This document shows positions 1-8,278 of a stretch of 64,000 bases of DNA, one piece after another. Each line of letters begins with the position of its first letter. The stretch's first letter is position 1. The notes under the pieces are model-generated. The model searched no databases. It was not told the origin of the DNA and saw nothing but the letters and a program-made list of their open reading frames with translations. Source of the stretch: Brevibacterium sp. UCMA 11754 (GTDB taxonomy: Bacteria > Actinomycetota > Actinomycetes > Actinomycetales > Brevibacteriaceae); contig NZ_JACBOT010000006.1 of the NCBI RefSeq assembly GCF_021532275.1, positions 1 through 64,000 on the forward strand. The letters run 5' to 3'. A program made the translations under genes and the position numbers.

Positions 1-2
1 GC

Positions 3-8
3 TAGGCT
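3..8 (+). promoter_or_regulatory. Predicted -10 of leaderless lysR-type gene
   Basis: The hexamer TAGGCT lies six bases before the ATG at 15. This geometry would place the transcription start on the start codon. No -35 can be judged because the window begins here. Confidence 0.4.
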
Positions 9-14
9 GTGGCC

Positions 15-905
15 ATGGCATGGACTCTGGGGCAGCTGCGCACCTTCGTCACGGTGGCCGAGCTCGGGTCGATGACCCGTGCCGCCGAACAGTTGGGCTA
101 CAGCATCGGCGCGGTCTCGCAGCACATGAGCGCCCTGCGCCGAGCAGTCGGTTCCGAGCTGTTCCTCCGCCGAGGCAGGGGAATGGTCCTCGCCGAGGCC
201 GGTCGCACTCTGCTTCCGCGCGCCCGAAGCATCCTCGCCGCCCAGAAACAGGCAGAGATGGCGATGCTGGGTAGAGACTTCCGCAGCGAGGCCATCGTCA
301 CGCTCGGCGTCTTCGGTTCGGCATCGACGAGGGCATTGCCGTCCATTGTGCGCCTCCTTGGCCAACAGCACCCGCATATCGAGGTTCGGGCCCGCGAGAT
401 CAATGTCGAGACGATGTCGGCGGCCGTCATCGACGGAGCCATCGACTTAGGGATCGGGATCAACTATCCGGCCGTGCCGCTGCCGCCCATGCGGGGCCTG
501 AGATGGACGACCGTGGCCAGTGAGGACTTCGGCATCGTCGTGCCGGCAGGCGCACCGAGACCGACACCGCAGGACCTGGCCGAGGCCGATTGGATCCTGC
601 CACCGGCCGAAGAACTCTTCGGTCGAGCGATGCGCCTAGCCACCTCGGCGCTGGGGATCGCCGCGAAGGAGACCCACATCGTCACCGACACCGCCGTCGC
701 GCTCGCCCTGGCAGGCACGGGACTCGGGCTGACCCTGGCCACACCGATCATGATGTCCCTGGGCGGGCCCGACGTCGACCTCCATCCCATCGCCGAGGCG
801 GGCGGACGGGAGATCATCGTCCTGACCTCACCGGACCCGGCAGACCCGGTCGCCGCTGTCGCCGAGGTGGTGGCCGAGGTCTTTCGTCCTAGGATGGGGC
901 CATGA
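15..905 (+). CDS. LysR-family transcriptional regulator
   Basis: This is a DNA-binding regulator with the standard LysR layout and length (about 296 residues). An N-terminal winged helix-turn-helix (about residues 3-60, with LGQLRTFVTVAE and TRAAEQLGYSIGAVSQHMSALRR) is followed by a periplasmic-binding-like effector domain (about 85-290). An in-frame stop at 3-5 shows that the gene is complete. Start choice is between GTG at 9 and ATG at 15; ATG is preferred because a -10-like hexamer sits six bases upstream. The end overlaps the next methyltransferase gene by four bases (ATGA), so the two are probably cotranscribed. The effector and target genes cannot be deduced from the sequence; the neighbouring methyltransferases are the obvious candidates. 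Confidence 0.88.
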   Translation: MAWTLGQLRTFVTVAELGSMTRAAEQLGYSIGAVSQHMSALRRAVGSELFLRRGRGMVLAEAGRTLLPRARSILAAQKQAEMAMLGRDFRSEAIVTLGVFGSASTRALPSIVRLLGQQHPHIEVRAREINVETMSAAVIDGAIDLGIGINYPAVPLPPMRGLRWTTVASEDFGIVVPAGAPRPTPQDLAEADWILPPAEELFGRAMRLATSALGIAAKETHIVTDTAVALALAGTGLGLTLATPIMMSLGGPDVDLHPIAEAGGREIIVLTSPDPADPVAAVAEVVAEVFRPRMGP

Positions 906-1504
906 GCTTCGACCATCAGTGGAACCGCATCCGTGAGACCAATCCCGACCATTCCGCGAACTATGCGCAGCGGTGGCGCACACTCGCCGCCTCCGGCCAC
1001 GACATCGGGGGAGAGGCGAGATTCGTCAATGCGATGGCACCGCGTGGGGCACGTATCCTCGACGCCGGGTGCGGCACCGGTCGTGCCGGTGGCCTGCTCA
1101 TCAGCGAAGGGCACAGCGTCTACGGCGTAGACCTCGATGAGTTCCTCATCTCAGTCGCCGAGGAGGACTTCCCAAGCGGTGAATGGCACACCGGCGACTT
1201 GGCTGAATTCGACTTCGCGGCCGCGAACATCACCGACATCGACGTGGCGTTCTGCGCAGGCAATGTCCTGTCCTTCCTCGATCCCGCCTCACGTCGCCAG
1301 ACCCTGTCGAACATCAGATCGACGCTGAAATCCGGCGGACGCTTCGTCGCCGGCTTCGGGGCCGGCCGCGGCTATGACTTCGCAGACTTCATCGACGATG
1401 TGAAGTCGACCGGGATGTTCGTCAATCTCAAGCTGTCCACCTGGGAACTCCACCCCTTCGAGCCCGATTCCGGCTTCCTCGTGCTCATCGCCGAACGTGT
1501 GTGA
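902..1504 (+). CDS. Class I SAM-dependent methyltransferase
   Basis: A 200-residue Rossmann-fold methyltransferase. Motif I is clear (ILDAGCGTGRAGG, about residues 51-63), followed by the acidic ribose-binding residue in GVDLDE and a post-motif region with DIDVAFCAGNVLSFL. No extra domain is present that would reveal the substrate. It overlaps the upstream LysR gene by ATGA and the downstream methyltransferase by GTGA, which suggests a translationally coupled three-gene unit. Small-molecule methylation is likely, but the substrate is unknown. Assignment to the superfamily is firm; function is not. Confidence 0.85.
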   Translation: MSFDHQWNRIRETNPDHSANYAQRWRTLAASGHDIGGEARFVNAMAPRGARILDAGCGTGRAGGLLISEGHSVYGVDLDEFLISVAEEDFPSGEWHTGDLAEFDFAAANITDIDVAFCAGNVLSFLDPASRRQTLSNIRSTLKSGGRFVAGFGAGRGYDFADFIDDVKSTGMFVNLKLSTWELHPFEPDSGFLVLIAERV

Positions 1505-2286
1505 GCGCGGGTTCTGAAGTGAGCAATCGCGCCTATGAGGACGAGTTTCTCGCCGCCATATATGATGATGACAATCCGGATGGGCCAGATCACGACTACT
1601 TTCGTGAACTCGCACGAGACCTGTCGGCCGCCTGCATCACAGATCTGGGATGCGGCACAGGGACGCTCACAGCAACCCTGGCAGCACCTGATCGCGTCGT
1701 CGTCGGCATCGATCCTGCCGCAGCGATGCTCGAAATCGCTTCGAAACGGCCCGGCGGGGACATGGTCGAATGGCGCCTGGGAACATCGGAACTGATTGAG
1801 ACGAAATCAAGCGATCTGATAGTGATGAGCGGCAACGTCGCGATGCACATCCTCGGTGATGAGTGGAAGTCGACGCTGCACGACATCACCCAAGGACTCC
1901 GCGAGGACGGAATCGTGGCCTTCGAAGCTCGCAATCCAGATGCTGAAGCCTGGCGGAACTGGAACACGCATGCCGAGACCCGGCAGACCGCAGGGGGGCG
2001 TCTGCGCGAAACGACGGCCACCTCGGCGCCGGACGAGCTGGGCATCATCACCATGGACAGTGTCAACGAATTCCTTGATGCCGATGAGGTGATCAAGGTC
2101 AGTCAGCGATTGCAGTTCCGGACGTTCGACACTTTGCGTGACGATCTAGGTGCCGCCGGTCTGGCCGTGCGCAATGTCTGGCGGGACTGGGATCGTACTC
2201 CGTTCACGGGATCTACGGACGAACCGCTGATGATCGTTGAAGCGGTGAGCGCAGACGTGGCTCTTGGAGCGCAGGCCGAAACATGA
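1501..2286 (+). CDS. Class I SAM-dependent methyltransferase (second copy)
   Basis: A 261-residue SAM-dependent methyltransferase with motif I ITDLGCGTGTLTA (about residues 45-57) and the motif II acidic residue in VVVGIDPAAAM. It begins with GTG inside the stop region of the preceding methyltransferase; a second GTG at 1519 is a possible alternative start. The two enzymes are related only at fold level: the C-terminal half here (about 150-250) is different and longer. Adjacent, overlapping methyltransferases under a LysR regulator suggest consecutive or alternative methylation of related substrates, which is an inference from layout. Confidence 0.85.
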   Translation: MSAGSEVSNRAYEDEFLAAIYDDDNPDGPDHDYFRELARDLSAACITDLGCGTGTLTATLAAPDRVVVGIDPAAAMLEIASKRPGGDMVEWRLGTSELIETKSSDLIVMSGNVAMHILGDEWKSTLHDITQGLREDGIVAFEARNPDAEAWRNWNTHAETRQTAGGRLRETTATSAPDELGIITMDSVNEFLDADEVIKVSQRLQFRTFDTLRDDLGAAGLAVRNVWRDWDRTPFTGSTDEPLMIVEAVSADVALGAQAET

Positions 2287-2349
2287 TTGGCTGGTTGCGT
2301 CGGACGGACACGGTTCGACTCAACTCGCACAAACACAGGAGCGGTCAGC

Positions 2350-2670
2350 ATGATTTTCATCGTTGTGAAGTATGACGTGAAGCCCGAAAGCGTCGAGAAG
2401 TTCCCCGAGGCGGTGCGCACCTTCACCGAGGCAGTGCGACAGGAGCCCGGCAACCTGTGGTTCGAATGGTCCAAGAGCCTGGAGAAGGACAACGAGTTCG
2501 TTCTCATCGAAGCATTCACCGACGAAGGGGCCGAGCCCCACGTCAAGAGCGACCACTTCGCTGCCGGCCTCGAGGCTATGCGTCCGCACCTGGCGTCGAC
2601 GCCGAAGATCATCTCCCGCAAGATCGACGGCGAAGGCTGGGACGAGATGGGCGAACTGCAGATCGACTGA
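2350..2670 (+). CDS. ABM-domain protein, putative quinol monooxygenase type
   Basis: A 106-residue protein with the antibiotic biosynthesis monooxygenase (dimeric alpha/beta barrel, YgiN-like) pattern: IFIVVKYDVKPESVEKF at the N terminus, a central NLWFEWSKSLE strand and FVLIEAFTDEGA, then HVKSDHFAAGL. The ATG at 2350 is chosen because an AGGAG lies eight bases upstream (2337-2341); an earlier TTG at 2287 would add residues unlike the family. Family members act on quinols or polyketide-like aromatics without a cofactor, but many have no known substrate. It follows the methyltransferase pair by about 60 bases and may share their transcript. Confidence 0.82.
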   Translation: MIFIVVKYDVKPESVEKFPEAVRTFTEAVRQEPGNLWFEWSKSLEKDNEFVLIEAFTDEGAEPHVKSDHFAAGLEAMRPHLASTPKIISRKIDGEGWDEMGELQID

Positions 2671-2733
2671 GGCCGCTCTGCAGCGCTGAGCATTATCGGC
2701 CCGCAGAGCATTCACGGTTGGGCGATAGTTGCT

Positions 2734-2739
2734 TAGACT
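2734..2739 (+). promoter_or_regulatory. Predicted -10, leaderless start
   Basis: TAGACT lies six bases upstream of the ATG at 2746, and no ribosome binding site is present between them. Confidence 0.45.
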
Positions 2740-2745
2740 TCACTC

Positions 2746-3291
2746 ATGGCGACCAAAGCGATGAATGTGCAGGCGATTGAGCAGGCCCTCGGAGAACCCT
2801 GGGCGGAGACCAGGGCCCGCCTTGAAGCGGCCGGGGGAGCGTCGGCGAGTCACAAGGAACTCGCCGACGCCCTCTACCCGCAGTTCGACGGGGTCGTCGA
2901 GAAGCACGGCTGGTGGGTCCAAGGCGCGGTCGTCGCCTTCGAGCAGGAGATCGGCCGACGAGTGCCGGGCCAGCGGGCCGACGGCACCTTCGATGTGGCG
3001 GTCTCACGCACCGTGACCGGTCAGCGAGATGACGTTATCACCCGATTCGCCTTCCTCATCGATGAGGGAACACTGGCAGGCCTGGCCCTCGACGGTGAGT
3101 CGCGCACGTCGAAGACGGAGAAGCGCTCCTTCTGGCGGGCGAACCTCGAGGACGGAACCAAGTTCGAGGCCGCCGCCGAACCGAAGGACGAGAACAGAAC
3201 ACTCCTCGTCCTCACAGTATCCAAACTGCCCAGCGCCGAGAGACTCGAGGAATGGCGGTCAGACCTGAAAGGACTTCTCTCTCAGATCTAG
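2746..3291 (+). CDS. Conserved hypothetical, DUF4287/AHSA1-like
   Basis: A 181-residue soluble protein. The N-terminal part (about residues 1-70) resembles actinobacterial DUF4287-type sequences: an HKELADAL helix, then GWWVQGAVVAFEQEIGRR followed by VPGQRADGTFDVAVSRTV. The C-terminal half (about 75-180) has alternating strands ending in an amphipathic helix (ERLEEWRSDLKGLL), compatible with an SRPBCC/AHSA1-like fold. No catalytic motif is visible. Its TAG stop and that of the convergent transporter gene share the palindrome CTAG (3288-3291), so the genes overlap by four bases tail to tail. Function unknown. Confidence 0.75.
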   Translation: MATKAMNVQAIEQALGEPWAETRARLEAAGGASASHKELADALYPQFDGVVEKHGWWVQGAVVAFEQEIGRRVPGQRADGTFDVAVSRTVTGQRDDVITRFAFLIDEGTLAGLALDGESRTSKTEKRSFWRANLEDGTKFEAAAEPKDENRTLLVLTVSKLPSAERLEEWRSDLKGLLSQI

Positions 3292-4121
3292 TTCCCGCCG
3301 ACGATCGGATTCCAGGTTCCGAGCATGTGTGCGGCCACGATGGCAAGAGCACAGACTGCCAGAGACACCAACACCGCCAGACGGTCACCGGAGCCGAAGG
3401 TCGACTCGCGACGCCAGGTCCGGCCCGGACGACCGAACGCACGGCCCTCCATCGCCATCGCCAAGGTGGTGCCGCGACGGATCGACTGCACCAGCAGCAC
3501 GAAGATGCCGGCGAACAGACTGCGCGTGCGCCGGACGATGGAACCGCCGGCTATGCCCCTGGCCCGTCTGGCCATAGCCAGGGTCTGCCATTCGCTGACG
3601 AGCAGACCAAGCAGTCTGCTGGCCGCCAGCACCGAGACGACGACCACCTCGGGCAGCCGCAGTCGCTGGACTAGCGCATCCGCCAGGTCACGGGGATCGA
3701 TGGTCGAAGCGAGCACGATGAGCGGAATCGCCAGAGCCAGGGCGCGCAGGAAGATCGCCCCCGCAGCACCCAGCGAACCAGTCGTCATCAGGATCGGACC
3801 GGCGTCGATGACCACCGCGCCGGTCTTCTCCGCCAAGATCGCTGTGCCCCACGCGGCCAACAGCGCACCGAGAGGCAGGAACCACAGCCGTTTGAGCGCA
3901 GCCCGCAGGTCGAGCCCCGTCGCCGGCAGCGCAAGCAGGCAGAACCCGAGGACGATTCCCGCCGAGACCATGTCGATGCTCAGCAGCGTCCCGACCATGA
4001 GGATGAGCGCCACCGCGATCTTCGTCAGCGGATTGCACCTGACCAGCGCCGTCCTGCGCACAAGCGGAATGAGCTGACCGGGATCGTGGACTGCGACCGG
4101 TGACGGTGTTGCCGCACTCAA
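3288..4121 (-). CDS. ykoC: ECF transporter T component, YkoC-type (thiamine/HMP)
   Basis: A 277-residue integral membrane protein that couples ATP hydrolysis to the substrate-binding S component. It has about six hydrophobic segments and the conserved T-component signatures near the coupling helices: ARRARG (about residue 190) and AMEGRAFG (about 225). The start is TTG at 4121, overlapping the stop of the ATPase gene (TTGA), which implies translational coupling. It is the last gene of a riboswitch-controlled three-gene operon. The YkoC assignment rests on operon context (TPP riboswitch plus a YkoE-type S component). Confidence 0.87.
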   Translation of the reverse strand: MSAATPSPVAVHDPGQLIPLVRRTALVRCNPLTKIAVALILMVGTLLSIDMVSAGIVLGFCLLALPATGLDLRAALKRLWFLPLGALLAAWGTAILAEKTGAVVIDAGPILMTTGSLGAAGAIFLRALALAIPLIVLASTIDPRDLADALVQRLRLPEVVVVSVLAASRLLGLLVSEWQTLAMARRARGIAGGSIVRRTRSLFAGIFVLLVQSIRRGTTLAMAMEGRAFGRPGRTWRRESTFGSGDRLAVLVSLAVCALAIVAAHMLGTWNPIVGGN

Positions 4122-5653
4122 TTCTCTCGCCCTTCGCGGATGTCTCCAGCTCGGGTCTTCTCGACTGTGGGCTGCTTGGCACCGCCGAGGACGATGCGCC
4201 TGGCCCCGATCGCTTCGAGGAAGGCATGGTCGTGGCTGATGGCGACCACCGTCGATCCGCGTGCGAGGACATCGAGGAACAACTCGACCAGTCCTGCCCA
4301 GGTCAGGGCGTCCTGACCGAAGGTCGGCTCATCGACGATGAGGACCTTCGGCCGGGGTGCCATCATGGCCGCCACCGACAGGCGCCGCTTCTCACCTCCC
4401 GAAAGGCCCTGCGGATGCGCCTCGGCGAGGGTCTCAAGGCCAAGCGCCTGCAGCAGCTCGGCGACACGCTCCTCAACCTGGCCAGCTGACCATCCGGCCA
4501 GACGCGGACCCAGCGCCAGCTCCTCGGCGACACTTGAGCGCAGGAACTGATGCTCCGGCACCTGGAACACCATCCCGATACGAGGAGCCAGAAATGCTGA
4601 GGGCCAGCGGAAGGGCCGGGCCTGTTTGGCTCCAGCCCGCAGAGAGCCCAGCGCGCTGACTTCTCCACCGAACTCGGGAATGAGGCCGGCCAAGGTCAGG
4701 GCCAATGTCGACTTACCGGCCCCGTTGGCACCGACGATGCCCACGGCCTCACCAGCCCGAATGGACAGATCGAGACCGGTCGCGGCCGGGGCCTTCACCC
4801 TCGGTCGAGCAACGCTGAGCTGCTCGGTCCAGAGGACGACCTCCCTGATAGACACCGCAGCAACGCCCGCTACGGACTCCACCGGATTCCGATCGTCTCC
4901 GGCCAGGGATCCTGTCGTTCCCGGCACCCAGATTCCACACTCGAGAAGCACCTCGGCGAGTTCGGGGTCACCGAAGACCGAACTCGGTGTGCCCTGTGCG
5001 AGCAGCCCATCTGGGCTGAGGACGATCACCGTGTCCACATGATCGAGCCACAGTTCGACCCGGTGTTCGACGATGACCATCGTCGCCGAGGTCGCCGCCT
5101 GGGTATCGAGGACGGCATCACGAATGGAGGCGGCCGAGTCCGGATCGATATTCGCCGTCGGCTCGTCAAGGATGATCACCTGTGGGGCCATCGCGTGGAC
5201 TCCGGCCAGCGCCAGCCGCTGCTTCTGACCCCCGGACAGAGCTGCGGTGGGATGGTCATGAGGCAGATCGAGGCCCATCGTCTGCAACGAGGTGGAGATG
5301 CGGGCATCGATGATCTCCGCAGGCAGGCCCAGGTTCTCCATACCAAATGCCACATCGTCGCCGACGCGGGAGAAGATGACCTGCGAATCGGGATCCTGCA
5401 GGACCAGCCCGGTCTCACCTCGGCGCGGATCGGGTGGCAGGTCACCGACGAGCAGCTCGCCGGCGGCTTCACCGGATTCGGCGGGCAGGACCCCGGCGAT
5501 CGCATGCAGCAGGGTGGTCTTGCCAGCCCCGGATGGACCCAGAAGAAGCACCTTCTCACCTGCGTCGATGTGCAGGTCGAGGGGGCCGAACGCAGGTTGC
5601 TCGCGATCAGCGTGGCGCCACGAGAAGCCGTGGGCGTTGATCGGCAGGGCCAT
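4118..5653 (-). CDS. ykoD: ECF transporter ATPase with two fused nucleotide-binding domains, YkoD-type
   Basis: A 511-residue double ATPase. Domain 1 has Walker A GPSGAGKTT, signature LSGGQKQRLA and Walker B VIILDEPTANID. Domain 2 has Walker A GANGAGKST, signature LSGGEKRRLS and Walker B VLIVDEPTFGQD. Both sites therefore look catalytically complete. The start is ATG at 5653, sharing one base with the S-component stop (TGATG); the reading frame is open further upstream, but that stretch lies inside the S-component gene and does not resemble ATPase sequence. The fused A component paired with single S and T genes is the YkoEDC arrangement used for thiamine or its HMP precursor. Confidence 0.92.
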   Translation of the reverse strand: MALPINAHGFSWRHADREQPAFGPLDLHIDAGEKVLLLGPSGAGKTTLLHAIAGVLPAESGEAAGELLVGDLPPDPRRGETGLVLQDPDSQVIFSRVGDDVAFGMENLGLPAEIIDARISTSLQTMGLDLPHDHPTAALSGGQKQRLALAGVHAMAPQVIILDEPTANIDPDSAASIRDAVLDTQAATSATMVIVEHRVELWLDHVDTVIVLSPDGLLAQGTPSSVFGDPELAEVLLECGIWVPGTTGSLAGDDRNPVESVAGVAAVSIREVVLWTEQLSVARPRVKAPAATGLDLSIRAGEAVGIVGANGAGKSTLALTLAGLIPEFGGEVSALGSLRAGAKQARPFRWPSAFLAPRIGMVFQVPEHQFLRSSVAEELALGPRLAGWSAGQVEERVAELLQALGLETLAEAHPQGLSGGEKRRLSVAAMMAPRPKVLIVDEPTFGQDALTWAGLVELFLDVLARGSTVVAISHDHAFLEAIGARRIVLGGAKQPTVEKTRAGDIREGREN

Positions 5654-6282
5654 CAGCGCAGGCGACCGGAGGCGAAGGAACTCAGCGCCCCGGTCTTCGC
5701 GATCGCACGGTAGGCGAACCAGGCGCCGATGCCGGAGATGACGACGCCGGAGACGATCGCGCACACCGCGTAGGCGGCTTGGAAGCTGAACTGCCACGCT
5801 GCGTTGTACATGATGTTCTCGCTCACGGACATGAACGCAGCGGCCAGGAGGCCGGCCAGGCTCGTGACCCACAGGTTGAACTTTCGATACCCGAAGGCTG
5901 CGAAGATGAGTTCGGCGCCGAGGCCCTGGACCAGTCCGGACAACAGGACGGTGGCACCGAAGTGGGAGCCCAGCACTGCCTCGACGATGGCGGCGATCAT
6001 CTCACACAGCAGTGCGGCACCGGGTTTGCGGATGATGATCCCGGCCAGGGGACCGGCGAGGACCCAGAGCCCGGCGATGAGGCCGATCGAGGGCGGGAAG
6101 GTCTGGAACCCGAGTTCGAGGACCTTCCAACTCAGAGCCAGGACCCAGAAGATGAGTCCGACGCCGATCCCGAGCACAGCGGTGACGACATAGTCAACGA
6201 CCCGCCACTGCTTCGTCGTCGGTATGTGGGAATGGTTTCGCGCGGTCTTCGAAGTGGATTCAGGCGCGGCTGTTTCTGGCAT
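5653..6282 (-). CDS. ykoE: ECF transporter substrate-binding component, YkoE-type
   Basis: A 209-residue membrane protein with a hydrophilic N terminus (about residues 1-30) and five to six hydrophobic segments. GLIAGLWVLAGPLAGIIIRKPGAA and the following ALLCEMIAAIVE and VQGLGAELIFAAFGY segments match the YkoE family of hydroxymethylpyrimidine/thiamine S components. GAGGAGG lies four bases before the ATG. The gene is first in the operon and is preceded by a TPP riboswitch, which independently supports a thiamine-related substrate. The protein binds the vitamin and docks on YkoC/YkoD for import. Confidence 0.9.
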   Translation of the reverse strand: MPETAAPESTSKTARNHSHIPTTKQWRVVDYVVTAVLGIGVGLIFWVLALSWKVLELGFQTFPPSIGLIAGLWVLAGPLAGIIIRKPGAALLCEMIAAIVEAVLGSHFGATVLLSGLVQGLGAELIFAAFGYRKFNLWVTSLAGLLAAAFMSVSENIMYNAAWQFSFQAAYAVCAIVSGVVISGIGAWFAYRAIAKTGALSSFASGRLR

Positions 6283-6318
6283 TGTGCCTCCTCATATCAA
6301 GGAGGGGTAGAAGAGTCT

Positions 6319-6408
6319 CGACTTCCTTCGGCGGTGCTAGCCGCATCAGGTTCGAGGGTCTGCAGCTTCATCTGCACTCTCAGCGCCCCTGTCGGCGCTC
6401 CCCTGTCG
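6319..6408 (-). promoter_or_regulatory. TPP riboswitch (THI element)
   Basis: On the minus strand the leader contains the conserved THI-box elements in order: a G-rich P2 arm (AGGGGAGC), GCTGAGA, then GACCCTCGAACCTGATGCGG followed by CTAGCACCGCCGAAGGAAGT. P1 can close by pairing CGAC (6405-6408) with GTCG (6319-6322). The position, 36 bases upstream of ykoE, fits thiamine pyrophosphate repression of the importer by blocking translation or terminating transcription. The aptamer core is unambiguous; the expression platform was not resolved. Confidence 0.95.
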
Positions 6409-6510
6409 TGTAGGGCCAACTGTACAGCAGTTCACGGCAACGCCCGTGGCGAAAAATTCACCTGCCGTTGACTCGGCAGCCGCCCTTAGGGGTTGGAGCT
6501 TTCATTACCG

Positions 6511-8244
6511 ATGGGTAGGAATGGTCGGGTGAAAGCACAACATCATCTGATCAGGCCACTGGGCTTCCTGTCCGCGTTGGCGCTGCTGGCCGCGCTCGTG
6601 TCGGCCCCGGTTTCGGCACATGCCCAGGAAGAGACGCTCGGCAGTGACCCCACTGTGAGGAGCCAGGAACGGACATCCGCGATCACCGATCCCGTCCTCC
6701 AAATCGGAGCCGACGAGCGAACGCGTAACCTGTCGTGGATGAGTGAGAGCGGCGGCGGGGGAGAGATCCGGTGGGCCAAGGCTTCCGAACTTGAGGGGCG
6801 GGACCTTCCCGCCGATGCCAAGCGCGCCACGACCACGGAGTCCGGGCTCTCAACTGATCTCAAGCGCCACTACAACCATGCGAGTATGACCGGGCTGGAG
6901 CCGGACACCGAATACGTCTACCAGGTCGGAAGCGAGGAGGACGGCTTCTCATCAGTGGCGCAGTTCGATACGGGGACAGCAGGTGGGGACAGCGAGTTCC
7001 TTGTCTTCGGCGACCCGCAGATCGGTGCCGGTGGTGGCAATCCTGACGATGCGACCGGCTGGAACAGGACGCTCACCTCGGCGCTGGGGACAGCGCAGGA
7101 TCCGCGGTTGGTCTACTCTCTGGGTGATCAGGTGAACTCCGCCGATGACCAGGGCCAGTACGAGGAGTACTTGGCACCTGAGGCGACGACAACTGTTCCG
7201 CAGGCGACGACGATCGGCAACCATGATGTCGCGTCGAAGTCCCATGAGCAGCACTTCAACCGGCCCAACGTCAGCTCGGACCACGGTGAAGGTGGAGCCA
7301 TCACCTCCGGCGGGGACTACTGGTTCATCGATTCCGGGGTTCTGTTCATCAACATCAATTCGAACAGTCATGACACCGACGAGCACGCCGAATTCATCGA
7401 CGAAGTCGTCAAGGAGCACGGCGACGAGGCCCGGTGGAAGGTCCTCGGTTTCCACCACTCGATCTATTCGACCGCGACGCATAACAGCGACCCTGATGTG
7501 AAGAAGCTGCGTGAGGCGATTCCACCGGTTGCTGCGCGCAACGACATCGACCTCGTGGTGTCCGGTCACGACCACATCTACAACCGGACGTTTCTCATGG
7601 ACTCCGAGGGTAAGAAGGTCGGAGATTCCGACGCCGGCTTCGAGCAGGAAAAAGAGGAAGGGCAGACGATGTACCTGACGCTGACCTCATCCTCGGGTTC
7701 GAAGTACTACGACTACGTTCCGGGGTTGGAATGGGAGGCCAAGAGCGTGCACAACGACACCCCAACCTTCACTCGAGTGCGGGTGAGTGACGAAGCTCTG
7801 CAGGCAACGACCTATGAGGTCCCAGCAGGCGGTGCACAGGAGCCGGAAGCGCAGGCAGCGTCCGAGAAGATCGACGATGTCGAGATCACCCGCGCAGGAA
7901 ATGACGTTCCAGAGACTGAAGCTGACTCGGGTTCGGACACCGCCGAAGCCGGCGGTACGACCGAGACTGACGGCACAAACGAGTCTGACGGTACGACCGA
8001 GACGCACGGCACAAACGAGACCGACGGCACGACTGCCGGCGTGGAAGCCGGCGCGCAGGCGAATGCCACCTCTGCTGCGTCCAGCTCGGGTGCCACCTCG
8101 GCGAACGTGGGTTCAGATGCGGACGCCGGCGATCTCCCGCGCACCGGCACTCAGCTCGGTGTGCCGATCATTGTCGGTGCCACCGCAATCATCATCGGGG
8201 CGGTGCTGCTGTTCGTGTCAAGGCGCTGGCGCAGTCTGCGCTGA
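6511..8244 (+). CDS. Cell-wall-anchored metallophosphoesterase (purple acid phosphatase-like)
   Basis: About 577 residues. A signal peptide (hydrophobic FLSALALLAALVSAPVSAHA) is followed by a fibronectin-like N-domain as in purple acid phosphatases (about 50-160) and a calcineurin-like phosphatase domain with the metal ligands in order: GDPQIG, SLGDQV, GNHD, GFHHSIYS and SGHDHIYNR. A Thr/Glu/Asp-rich linker with imperfect ETDGTN repeats follows. The C terminus has the sortase signal LPRTG (about 542-546), a hydrophobic helix and a basic tail. It should be a surface-bound phosphatase, perhaps for phosphate scavenging. ATG 6511 is used; GTG 6529 has the better-spaced AGGA and is a real alternative. 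Confidence 0.88.
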   Translation: MGRNGRVKAQHHLIRPLGFLSALALLAALVSAPVSAHAQEETLGSDPTVRSQERTSAITDPVLQIGADERTRNLSWMSESGGGGEIRWAKASELEGRDLPADAKRATTTESGLSTDLKRHYNHASMTGLEPDTEYVYQVGSEEDGFSSVAQFDTGTAGGDSEFLVFGDPQIGAGGGNPDDATGWNRTLTSALGTAQDPRLVYSLGDQVNSADDQGQYEEYLAPEATTTVPQATTIGNHDVASKSHEQHFNRPNVSSDHGEGGAITSGGDYWFIDSGVLFININSNSHDTDEHAEFIDEVVKEHGDEARWKVLGFHHSIYSTATHNSDPDVKKLREAIPPVAARNDIDLVVSGHDHIYNRTFLMDSEGKKVGDSDAGFEQEKEEGQTMYLTLTSSSGSKYYDYVPGLEWEAKSVHNDTPTFTRVRVSDEALQATTYEVPAGGAQEPEAQAASEKIDDVEITRAGNDVPETEADSGSDTAEAGGTTETDGTNESDGTTETHGTNETDGTTAGVEAGAQANATSAASSSGATSANVGSDADAGDLPRTGTQLGVPIIVGATAIIIGAVLLFVSRRWRSLR

Positions 8245-8265
8245 CGCTGCCTGCGCGGTCAGCGC
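8238..8265. terminator. Hairpin between convergent genes
   Basis: GCGCTGAC (8238-8245) and GTCAGCGC (8258-8265) form a perfect 8-bp stem with a 12-base loop, overlapping the stop of the phosphoesterase gene and preceding the end of the convergent stress-protein gene. No T-run follows on either strand, so rho-independent termination is uncertain. Confidence 0.4.
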
Positions 8266-8278
8266 TGACGCCGCCAGC

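Noticed and set aside
4118..5872. Longer form of the ECF ATPase starting at 5872
   Set aside because: The extra 73 residues lie within the YkoE gene in another frame, are Arg-rich and unlike any ATPase; the TGATG overlap at 5653 fits a normal operon start.
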